Made by a program: the position numbers and the translations under genes. A model generated the notes under the pieces. It had not been told where the DNA came from and made no database searches. It worked only from the letters and a program-made list of their open reading frames with translations. Positions 1 to 5,307 of a stretch of 6,221 nt of DNA are shown here, piece after piece (the stretch's first letter is position 1; the number at the start of each line of letters is the position of its first letter). The stretch is taken from assembly GCA_001872995.1 (NCBI GenBank), contig MNXO01000042.1, positions 1-6,221 on the forward strand, given 5' to 3'. The stretch is from Bacteroidetes bacterium CG2_30_32_10. Lineage in GTDB: Bacteria > Bacteroidota > Bacteroidia > Bacteroidales > CG2-30-32-10.

Positions 1-111
1 TTCTAACTCCTCCCCAAAATCCACTACATACAAAAATCCATCTTTATAGGAGATGGTTTTAAATAAACAACCAGAGATTATTTCAATTCTACGATTTTTA
101 TTACTTTTGTG
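1..111 (-). CDS. Possible partial minus-strand reading frame, start unclear, runs off left edge
   Basis: The minus-strand frame whose codons fall at 109-111, 106-108 and so on down to 1-3 is open for 37 codons after a TAA at 112-114. The translation looks like real protein: it contains RRIEIISGCLFKTI and then YKDGFLYVVDFGEELE, a mix of beta-type hydrophobic residues and charged turns. No ATG, GTG or TTG occurs in the first part of the frame. The only rare-start candidate near the beginning is ATT at 85-87, which would make the protein begin with EIISGCLF. It could be the 5' end of a gene read leftwards with an unusual start, the remnant of a broken gene, or chance. I do not recognise the family. 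If real, it is divergent from the nuclease-like gene and overlaps that gene's promoter region. Confidence 0.3.
102..109 (+). promoter_or_regulatory. Candidate Bacteroidota -7 promoter element
   Basis: TACTTTTG matches the Bacteroidota -7 consensus TAnnTTTG at every fixed position. The -33 element is poor: TTTC at 81-84 is the nearest TTTG-like sequence, with 17 bp between, rather than the usual 19 or so. If this is the promoter, transcription starts near 115. A GTG at 109-111 could then not be the start codon of the downstream gene. A match to so short a consensus in AT-rich DNA may be chance. Confidence 0.35.
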
Positions 112-135
112 TTAGGTCAAAAAAACAATATTTTA

Positions 136-945
136 TTGAAGGCAACAAATAATACGGTATTGATTGCATTGATGAATTCCAAAACAGATTTTGAAATTGC
201 AAAATCACAAAACTGGTATCGCATACCTGTGGCATCTGCCCCAAAAATTGTAAAAGAAGAGAAAATTCAAATAATTGCATTTTATCATACCAAGTCATTT
301 ACCATTGAGCAATATTCTATTTGTTATTATGCGATTGTTAATAAAATTTCCATTGTTAAAAGAAAAGAATTGTTTTCCCAAGAAACCGCGAATTTAAAAA
401 CAGATAAAGAGTATTATAAAATAGAATTTTTGCCATTGCTTTCATTAGAAAAACCGATCATTAGCAAGCGTGGTAGAAGAATACTTTTTATTCCAACCAC
501 CAAAGAAAAATTTATAAAGGCTACAGAAATAAACCAACTTTTTAATGATAGTGTTTTGGAAGATTTGCTTTGGGAAAAGTTTGTTGAAAAAAATATAGCC
601 GCCGAAAGGCAATTTTATTATAAAGTAACCGAAAACCATTCATTCATTCTTGATTTTGCAATTTTCTGTAAAACAAGAAACATCAATATAGAATGCGATG
701 GCGATAAATACCATACTGGAAAACCTGAAGTACAATATGATAAAAACAGAAACAATCAATTGGAAAGCAAGGGATGGTCAGTTTTGAGGTTTACAACCGA
801 AAACTTAACCAAACAAATAGATAATACTGTAAATATTGTTTGCGATACAATTAACAAATATGGAGGCATACAAGATATAGTAGATATGGAAAATTACCAT
901 TATATTAGTAATGATACGGATGCTCAACTTTTTTTGTTTGATTAA
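136..945 (+). CDS. WYRIP N-terminal domain fused to DUF559/Vsr-like PD-(D/E)XK endonuclease domain
   Basis: Probable DNA endonuclease-like protein of 269 aa, counted from TTG 136. Residues 8-22 (VLIALMNSKTDFEIA), WYRIP at 27-31 and the following IIAFYHTKSF stretch form an N-terminal domain I have seen in uncharacterised proteins of this type. The C-terminal half resembles the DUF559/Vsr-like nuclease fold: Glu142 or Glu147 in a leading helix, LDF with Asp173, IECDGDKYH with Glu186 and Asp188 as the D...ExD metal-binding core, the YDKNR helix (Asp202, Arg205), and GWSVLRFT at 213-220. No catalytic residue seems to be missing and there is no signal peptide, so it should act on DNA in the cytoplasm. 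Its substrate is unknown. The frame is open back to a GTG at 109, and ATG 172 is the first ATG. TTG 136 keeps the conserved VLIALMN segment and lies downstream of the presumed transcription start. The fold is fairly sure; the start is not. Confidence 0.8.
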   Translation: MKATNNTVLIALMNSKTDFEIAKSQNWYRIPVASAPKIVKEEKIQIIAFYHTKSFTIEQYSICYYAIVNKISIVKRKELFSQETANLKTDKEYYKIEFLPLLSLEKPIISKRGRRILFIPTTKEKFIKATEINQLFNDSVLEDLLWEKFVEKNIAAERQFYYKVTENHSFILDFAIFCKTRNINIECDGDKYHTGKPEVQYDKNRNNQLESKGWSVLRFTTENLTKQIDNTVNIVCDTINKYGGIQDIVDMENYHYISNDTDAQLFLFD

Positions 946-954
946 AAAAACATC

Positions 955-976
955 TATTGTATTTGCATTTACAATA
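955..976 (+). terminator. Weak AT-rich hairpin after the nuclease-like gene
   Basis: TATTGTA at 955-961 pairs with TACAATA at 970-976 around an 8-nt loop, giving a 7-bp stem with a single G-C pair. It starts 9 bp after the stop codon. There is no T-run after the stem, so it is at best a weak terminator or a 3'-end stabilising structure. Its last base is the first base of the TTTGTG-type repeat. Confidence 0.15.
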
Positions 977-1009
977 AACTTTGTGCAAAAATCTTGAGAA
1001 ACTTTGTGG
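976..1009 (+). repeat. TTTGTG-type degenerate repeat, copy 1
   Basis: A 34-bp segment containing AAACTTTGTG twice, at 976 and 999. A second copy at 1198-1231 matches it at 26 of 34 positions without gaps. From memory, similar strings built of CTTTGTG or CTTTGCG words are common between genes in Bacteroidota. Their function is unknown to me. The segment is non-coding and starts an A-B-C-B series of repeat types upstream of the 1395-2093 gene. Confidence 0.6.
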
Positions 1010-1013
1010 TCTC

Positions 1014-1061
1014 CCATTTTCAAATCACCAAATTAGCACATTTTCAAATCATCATCATCCT
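1014..1061 (+). repeat. 8-bp phased array, AAATTAGC flavour
   Basis: Six units with an exact 8-bp step: CCATTTTC (1014), AAATCACC (1022), AAATTAGC (1030), ACATTTTC (1038), AAATCATC (1046) and ATCATCCT (1054). Units typically end in a C and are AT-rich at the front. The following 1062-1092 is not phased: a CTAAAAATCTGCG-like word and a run of eight T at 1080-1087. A period of 8 is not a multiple of 3, so the array is not a coding repeat. Confidence 0.65.
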
Positions 1062-1092
1062 AAAAATCTGCGTTCCCATTTTTTTTAAATTC

Positions 1093-1188
1093 TTTTCCAC
1101 TCGTTTACTCGTTTACCCGTCCACTTGTTTACTCGTTTCCCAATTAACAAATTATCAAATTAGCACATCATCAAATTAGCAAATCTTT
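1093..1188 (+). repeat. 8-bp phased array: TCGTTTAC flavour passing into AAATTAGC flavour
   Basis: Twelve consecutive 8-bp steps. The first six are variants of TCGTTTAC (1093-1140): perfect copies at 1101 and 1109, CCGTCCAC at 1117, TTGTTTAC at 1125 and TCGTTTCC at 1133. The next six are variants of AAATTAGC (1141-1188): CAATTAAC at 1141, AAATTATC at 1149, then AAATTAGC at 1157 and 1173. The switch between flavours does not disturb the 8-bp register, so the two may be diverged versions of one unit. Bases 1107-1132 are the reverse complement of 2146-2171 at 25 of 26 positions, placing this array in opposite orientation to the one after the next gene. No direct-repeat-plus-unique-spacer structure is present, so this is not CRISPR. 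Confidence 0.85.
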
Positions 1189-1197
1189 TTCTTAGTG

Positions 1198-1231
1198 CAA
1201 CTTTTTGCAAAAACTTGGTGTTACTTTGTGG
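1198..1231 (+). repeat. TTTGTG-type degenerate repeat, copy 2
   Basis: Second copy of the 34-bp element at 976-1009 (26 of 34 positions identical, ungapped). It shares the TTGCAAAAA-like middle and the ACTTTGTGG end. The sequence after it (GAATAGCTTTGCAATGAACAA, roughly 1231-1251) continues in the same style but is not clearly part of the copy. Its place before another 8-bp array mirrors copy 1. Confidence 0.55.
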
Positions 1232-1254
1232 AATAGCTTTGCAATGAACAATGT

Positions 1255-1310
1255 GCAGTTACCCGTCCACTTGTCCACCCGTTTACTCGTTTACAAATTA
1301 TCAAATTATT
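1255..1310 (+). repeat. 8-bp phased array, second upstream block (TCGTTTAC then AAATTATC)
   Basis: Seven 8-bp steps: a degenerate GCAGTTAC at 1255, then CCGTCCAC (1263), TTGTCCAC (1271), CCGTTTAC (1279), TCGTTTAC (1287), AAATTATC (1295) and AAATTATT (1303). The order of flavours and the preserved register repeat those of the block at 1093-1188. The block ends directly against the presumed -33 element of the next gene, so the array might influence its promoter; this is inference only. Confidence 0.8.
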
Positions 1311-1311
1311 T

Positions 1312-1341
1312 TTTGTAAACTTAAAAATATAGCTAACTTTA
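1312..1341 (+). promoter_or_regulatory. Candidate promoter for the 1395-2093 gene
   Basis: TTTG at 1312-1315 and TAACTTTA at 1334-1341 fit the Bacteroidota arrangement TTTG, about 19 bp, TAnnTTTG: the spacing here is 18 bp and only the last G of the -7 box is wrong. Transcription would start near 1348, leaving a leader of about 47 nt and keeping the upstream arrays outside the message. Confidence 0.45.
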
Positions 1342-1380
1342 TCGCCTTTAAAAATGAGAAGTTAAATCTTTTTAACGCTT

Positions 1381-1398
1381 ATGAATAATCGCCTATGA
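1381..1398 (+). CDS. Five-codon minicistron (MNNRL) overlapping the next start
   Basis: An ATG at 1381 opens a frame of five codons, MNNRL, whose TGA (1396-1398) overlaps the ATG of the following gene in an ATGA arrangement. This could couple initiation of the exported protein to translation of the leader. It is equally possible that the ATG is never used. No Shine-Dalgarno-like sequence precedes either ATG. Confidence 0.15.
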   Translation: MNNRL

Positions 1399-2093
1399 AT
1401 TTAAAAATACCCTTTTTTATTTGTTTTCTAATTATTAACATAACCATACTTGATACTGTTTGTAATGCTCAAACTACAGAAAACACCGTTGATTACACTC
1501 GCATCCCTCAGAAAAAAGTTAGAAAATTGTTAAGGAATATGTATCTATTGGGTATAAAAGATTTAAGTGAAGTGAATTTGAAATGTTACCTATCCGAAGA
1601 TTCTGCTAAATACTGTGTTCAAACCGATTCGCACATCATCAAAGAAAACATCAACAATGTTTGGAACAAAATGATGAAGCTCAATTTGTGGGACGAATTT
1701 AATGGCAGATTGGTGAGCATGGGCATCATTTATTCTAAAAGGCTCAACCGTATTTTTTACAAAGAAGATAATTTAATTGGCATTGAAGAAGGGCAGATTT
1801 TTTGTTTAAACCTAAAGTTGATGGGAGGCATCAAAAACTTAGGTGTTGGCTTGGAAGTTACCAGTATTGATAAAGAAAATAAATCTATCAAGTTTTGTTA
1901 TCTCAACCATGGCGTATCAGAAGGAACGCAAGAAATTAAATTTACCGAAACTGCCGAAGGTTATTCCATTATTACACACGAAACACGTTATCATAGCGAA
2001 TCAAAATTCAGAGACAAAAGATTGTACCCCGGATTTCATCATAAATTTGTGAAAGAACTTCAAGAAAACCTTATTAAAATGATTATTGGGTGA
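1395..2093 (+). CDS. Exported protein of unknown function
   Basis: Encodes 232 aa. Residues 1-25 form a convincing Sec signal peptide: MNLK, a hydrophobic core IPFFICFLIINITIL, and a likely cut after CNA, giving a mature protein beginning QTTEN. There is no Cys in a clear lipobox context and no second membrane segment, so the product is probably periplasmic. The mature part has a helical start (KKVRKLLRNMYLLGI), WNKMMKLNLWDEFNGRLVSMGIIYSK at about 90-115, a beta-rich GGIKNLGVGLEV stretch, FCYLNHGVSEGTQEIKF at 167-183, and a closing THETRYHSESKFRDKRLYPGFHHKF at 194-218. The ending recalls DUF1990/SRPBCC-like proteins that finish in a similar RDK-LYP-FH motif; I rate this resemblance as weak. 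The gene appears monocistronic, with its own promoter, and is bracketed by inversely oriented 8-bp arrays. Its TGA stop is part of the first unit of the downstream array. Confidence 0.8.
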   Translation: MNLKIPFFICFLIINITILDTVCNAQTTENTVDYTRIPQKKVRKLLRNMYLLGIKDLSEVNLKCYLSEDSAKYCVQTDSHIIKENINNVWNKMMKLNLWDEFNGRLVSMGIIYSKRLNRIFYKEDNLIGIEEGQIFCLNLKLMGGIKNLGVGLEVTSIDKENKSIKFCYLNHGVSEGTQEIKFTETAEGYSIITHETRYHSESKFRDKRLYPGFHHKFVKELQENLIKMIIG

Positions 2094-2173
2094 ACGGGTG
2101 AACAAGTGAACAAGTAAACAAGTGAAGGAGTAAACAAGTGAACAGGTAAACAAGTGGACGAGTAAACGAGTTG
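2090..2173 (+). repeat. 8-bp phased array, GTGAACAA/GTAAACAA, overlapping a stop codon
   Basis: Ten complete units follow one another without a gap from 2090 to 2169, then GTTG. The consensus is GT(G/A)AACAA: GTGAACAA at 2098 and 2106, GTAAACAA at 2114, 2130 and 2146, with variants GTGAACGG (2090), GTGAAGGA (2122), GTGAACAG (2138), GTGGACGA (2154) and GTAAACGA (2162). These are the reverse complement of the TCGTTTAC-type units at 1093-1140 and 1263-1294. G-type and A-type units nearly alternate from 2106 on. The TGA of the upstream gene (2091-2093) is bases 2-4 of the first unit. In this orientation nine of ten units carry TGA or TAA, and the 8-bp step puts a stop into all three forward frames within 2091-2109. 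Confidence 0.9.
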
Positions 2174-2193
2174 ATTAATTAAACCTATAACGA

Positions 2194-2204
2194 TAATATT
2201 TTTA
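2194..2204 (+). promoter_or_regulatory. Possible promoter -7 region for the aminopeptidase gene
   Basis: TATTTTTA at 2197-2204 fits TAnnTTTG except for the last base, and an overlapping TAATATTT begins at 2194. TTG at 2171-2173, at the very end of the 8-bp array, would serve as -33, with 23 or 20 bp between depending on the box used. The spacing is not convincing, but the location, 32 bp before the ATG, is reasonable for Bacteroidota. Confidence 0.25.
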
Positions 2205-2235
2205 CAAAGCTATTAAACCCTAATCTCCAAAAAAT

Positions 2236-4023
2236 ATGCAAAAAAATATTCCTATCCTTGACCCCCATACATTTGCAAAACCCGAAGAAGTAATTATTAC
2301 CCATTCCGAATTGGATATTCAGGTTGACTTTGCTCAACATATAATTATCGGGAAAGTGGTGCATACCATCAGTAATAAAATGGGGAGCGATAAGCTAATA
2401 TTGGATTGCAAAGATATCATTATCGAAAAAGTTACCTTAGGAGGCAATGAAAAAGAAACCACCTTTGCATTAACCAACCCAATCCCTTTCAAAGGAAGTG
2501 CTCTTGAAATAAATATTAATAAAGATACCAATACCGTAACAATTTATTATCAAACCACCCCACAATCATTTGCATTGCAATGGTTGAAACCTATACAAAC
2601 GGCTGGTGGCAAACTACCTTTTTTATTTACCCAATCCGAAGCAATACTTGCCCGTACTTGGGTTCCTTGTCAGGATAGTCCCGGAATTCGCTTTACTTAT
2701 CATGCCAAAGTGAAAGTTCCTACCCACTTAATGGCGGTAATGAGTGCAACCAATCCTACCCAAAAAACAAGCGATGGCATTTATCATTTTTCAATGAAAC
2801 AACCCATTCCCTCCTATTTGTTGGCATTGGCAGTAGGCGATTTGGTTTATCGCCCTTTAGGGAAAAGAACAGGCGTTTATGCAGAACCTTCAGAAATAGA
2901 CAAAGCAGCTTATGAATTTGTGGATATGGAGAAAATGGTGATTGCTGCCGAAGGATTATATGGTGTTTATCGTTGGGAACAATTCGATGTAATTGTGTTA
3001 CCACCCAGTTTCCCTTTTGGAGGAATGGAAAACCCACGACTTACATTTGCAACTCCTACTATTCTTTCTAGTGACCGCTCTTTAGTGAGCCTTATCGCTC
3101 ACGAATTGGCTCACTCTTGGTCTGGCAATCTGGTTACCAATGCAACTTGGAACGATTTCTGGTTAAACGAAGGCTTCACCGTTTACTTTGAACGCCGCAT
3201 TATGGAAAAATTAGAAGGAAAATCATACAACGATATGCTTACGGTGCTTGGTTACCAAGATATGATGCAAACCATGGTTCAATTAGGACAAGAGAACGAA
3301 GACACGCACTTAAAACTTAAACTCGACCAAAGAGACCCAGACGATGGAATGACGTTGATTGCTTATGAAAAAGGCTTCTTTTTGCTGCTATTAATTGAAA
3401 AAACAGTTGGAAGAGCTGCCTGGGATGCTTTTCTAAAAACATATTTCAATCGCTTTGCTTTCACTTCGATGAACACAGAGCACTTTGTCAACTATATCAA
3501 AAGTGAATTATTCAAAAATAATCAAGACTTGATTAACAAGATTCATCTTCAACAATGGATTTACGAAGCCGGCTTACCAACTAATTGCCCTAAAGTAATT
3601 TCCGAACGCTTCGAAGCAGTAGAAACAAATATTCGTGATTGGGAAAAAGGAAAGCCTGCCAAAGATATTGATTGCAAAAATTGGACTACCCACGAGTGGC
3701 TGCACTTTTTCAGAAAACTTCCCCAACAAATTTCCCCAGAACAAATGCAGGAATTAGACCATACATTCCATTTCACTCAATCGGGTAATGCAGAAATACT
3801 TTGTGCTTGGTTCAAAATAGCCATCAACAACAAATATAATAAAGCTTTCCCTGCAATTGAAGCTTTCTTGATGAAGGTTGGGAGAAGAAAATTTTTGGTG
3901 CCACTTTACAAAGCCCTTGTTAATTCTGAAGCAGGAATAAATTATGCCAAAGATATTTATAGCAAAGCCCGACAAAACTATCATTACGTTTCAACTAACA
4001 CTTTGGATGAAATGTTCAAATGA
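2236..4023 (+). CDS. M1-family zinc aminopeptidase, leukotriene A4 hydrolase-like
   Basis: Metallopeptidase of 595 aa that should remove N-terminal residues from peptides. An N-terminal beta domain (DPHTFAKPEEVIITH at 9-23) leads to FTQSEA (substrate Gln133) and the GGMEN exopeptidase motif at 262-266. The zinc site is HELAH (His289, Glu290, His293) with Glu312 in WLNEG; Tyr377 of YEKG is the expected transition-state Tyr. The C-terminal helical domain ends with GRRKFLVPLYKAL, in which Arg550 and Lys552 match the carboxylate-binding Arg563/Lys565 of human LTA4H, and Asp369 matches Asp375. The position of human Tyr378 is Met372. The length is close to the 611 aa of human LTA4H, so the gene is complete. 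No signal peptide is seen, so I expect a cytoplasmic enzyme. The ATG at 2236 gives the usual family N-terminus; no ribosome binding site is obvious. It is followed 19 bp later by the TPR gene. Confidence 0.95.
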   Translation: MQKNIPILDPHTFAKPEEVIITHSELDIQVDFAQHIIIGKVVHTISNKMGSDKLILDCKDIIIEKVTLGGNEKETTFALTNPIPFKGSALEININKDTNTVTIYYQTTPQSFALQWLKPIQTAGGKLPFLFTQSEAILARTWVPCQDSPGIRFTYHAKVKVPTHLMAVMSATNPTQKTSDGIYHFSMKQPIPSYLLALAVGDLVYRPLGKRTGVYAEPSEIDKAAYEFVDMEKMVIAAEGLYGVYRWEQFDVIVLPPSFPFGGMENPRLTFATPTILSSDRSLVSLIAHELAHSWSGNLVTNATWNDFWLNEGFTVYFERRIMEKLEGKSYNDMLTVLGYQDMMQTMVQLGQENEDTHLKLKLDQRDPDDGMTLIAYEKGFFLLLLIEKTVGRAAWDAFLKTYFNRFAFTSMNTEHFVNYIKSELFKNNQDLINKIHLQQWIYEAGLPTNCPKVISERFEAVETNIRDWEKGKPAKDIDCKNWTTHEWLHFFRKLPQQISPEQMQELDHTFHFTQSGNAEILCAWFKIAINNKYNKAFPAIEAFLMKVGRRKFLVPLYKALVNSEAGINYAKDIYSKARQNYHYVSTNTLDEMFK

Positions 4024-4042
4024 TTCGCTTCAATTGATAATA

Positions 4043-5302
4043 ATGAATAACATTTCAACAATGTTTCGGATACAAAAAGTAAATATTATTGTTTTTCTTT
4101 TCCCCATTCTTTTCTCTTTTATTGCCCATAAATCTTTTGCCCAGATTGCAAATCAAATGTTCGATGCAGGGGAAGTTAAAATGAATGCTAAGGATTTCAA
4201 CGGAGCCATTACCGAATTTACCAAAGTAATTAAAAAAGTAGATAATTTCTACGAAGCATACATTGATAGAGGAAAATGTTATTACGCATTGAAAAAAAAC
4301 AATGAAGCAATTGCAGACTTCACCAAAGCATTAAGCATTAAAAAAGATTGTTCTCCTGCTTTTTACTATAGAGCATTGGTTTATTCCGATATAGGAAAAG
4401 ACAAAGAAGCCCTATCCGACTTAGACAATGCCATTAAATATAAACCTTCTTATATGGAAGCATTTATCAAAAGAGCTTCCATTGAGGAAAAATTAAAAAA
4501 ATATTTGGCTGCTTACAACGATTACAGCAAAGCCATTGAGTTGGACGATAAAAATGCTGATGCCTATTACCATAGAGGACTTGTTTGTATTCTGATATCT
4601 AAACCCAATGATGCGATTATCGATTTTACAAAAGCCATCCAATTGAACACAACCAATGCAAATGCTTATTTCCAAAGAGGAATGCTCTACGATAATAACG
4701 CCAAATATAAAGAAGCCATTGCCGATTATACTAAATGTATTGAATTGAAATTAGTAAACAAAGAAGTATTTACCAAAAGAGCTTACAGCAATTACAATGC
4801 AAAAGAGTATTTAGCTGCTATTGCTGATTTCATTAAATTAGTAACAGAATATAAGCAAAAAGACAATGATTTGTTCCTTAAAAGAGGTTTATGCTATATG
4901 TTTTCTCTTAAATACAATGAAGCAATTAAAGACTTTACCAAAGTGCTTACTACTGAACCAAAAAACATTGCTGCATTGCTAAATCGTGCTTTTGCTTACG
5001 AACAATTAAAAAAGTCAGCGATGGCAATGTTCGATTATAATAAAATATTGCTTTTAGACAGCAAAAACGCTGAAGCATATTATAAACGGGGCAACATTTA
5101 TTATAACCAAAAGAAATATGACCAGGCTTTAGAAGATTTAAGCAATTCAATCAATATTAAATCTTCTGCTGATGCCTATTACATCAGAGGTTTGGTTTAT
5201 GAAAACACCAACAAAATACCCGAAGCCTGCCTCGATTTTAAAGCAGCCGCTGCTTTAGGACATAAAGAAGCAAATAAAATTGTAGATAAATATTGTTATT
5301 GA
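4043..5302 (+). CDS. Exported tetratricopeptide-repeat protein (11 TPRs)
   Basis: Encodes 419 aa from ATG 4043, or 413 aa from ATG 4061. The second start gives a textbook signal peptide: MFRIQK, a hydrophobic stretch VNIIVFLFPILFSFI, then HKSFA before Gln. ATG 4043 only adds MNNIST. The mature protein is almost entirely TPRs of 34 residues, with typical words such as AYYHRGL and EAIADFTKAI. I count eleven units, from AGEVKMNAKDFNGAITEF to ADAYYIRGLVYENTNKIPEACLDF. The tail LGHKEANKIVDKYCY is common at the end of Bacteroidota TPR proteins. TPR solenoids bind proteins or peptides; the partner cannot be told here. There is no anchor after the signal peptide, so it should be periplasmic. It probably shares a transcript with the aminopeptidase, though the two products are predicted in different compartments. 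The frame stays open upstream into the aminopeptidase gene (to 3944), but those starts lack a signal peptide. Confidence 0.88.
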   Translation: MNNISTMFRIQKVNIIVFLFPILFSFIAHKSFAQIANQMFDAGEVKMNAKDFNGAITEFTKVIKKVDNFYEAYIDRGKCYYALKKNNEAIADFTKALSIKKDCSPAFYYRALVYSDIGKDKEALSDLDNAIKYKPSYMEAFIKRASIEEKLKKYLAAYNDYSKAIELDDKNADAYYHRGLVCILISKPNDAIIDFTKAIQLNTTNANAYFQRGMLYDNNAKYKEAIADYTKCIELKLVNKEVFTKRAYSNYNAKEYLAAIADFIKLVTEYKQKDNDLFLKRGLCYMFSLKYNEAIKDFTKVLTTEPKNIAALLNRAFAYEQLKKSAMAMFDYNKILLLDSKNAEAYYKRGNIYYNQKKYDQALEDLSNSINIKSSADAYYIRGLVYENTNKIPEACLDFKAAAALGHKEANKIVDKYCY

Positions 5303-5307
5303 TAACA

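Noticed and set aside
101..298. 65-codon minus-strand frame opposite the nuclease-like gene
   Set aside because: It lies antisense to the conserved WYRIP-encoding region and has no independent support.
994..1179. 61-codon plus-strand frame across the upstream repeats
   Set aside because: It begins in a TTTGTG repeat and runs through 8-bp arrays whose TCGTTTAC units happen to lack forward stops. Its translation is repeat-derived and not protein-like.
1014..1310. CRISPR array
   Set aside because: The repeats are contiguous 8-mers with no spacers, and there are no cas genes.
1395..2093. The repeat-bracketed gene as an insertion sequence
   Set aside because: The product has a signal peptide and no transposase motif, and no target-site duplication is evident at the outer edges of the arrays.
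3944..4042. Longer N-terminus for the TPR protein, starting inside the aminopeptidase gene
   Set aside because: The extra residues come from the aminopeptidase coding region in another frame and would bury the clear signal peptide about 40 residues inside the protein.
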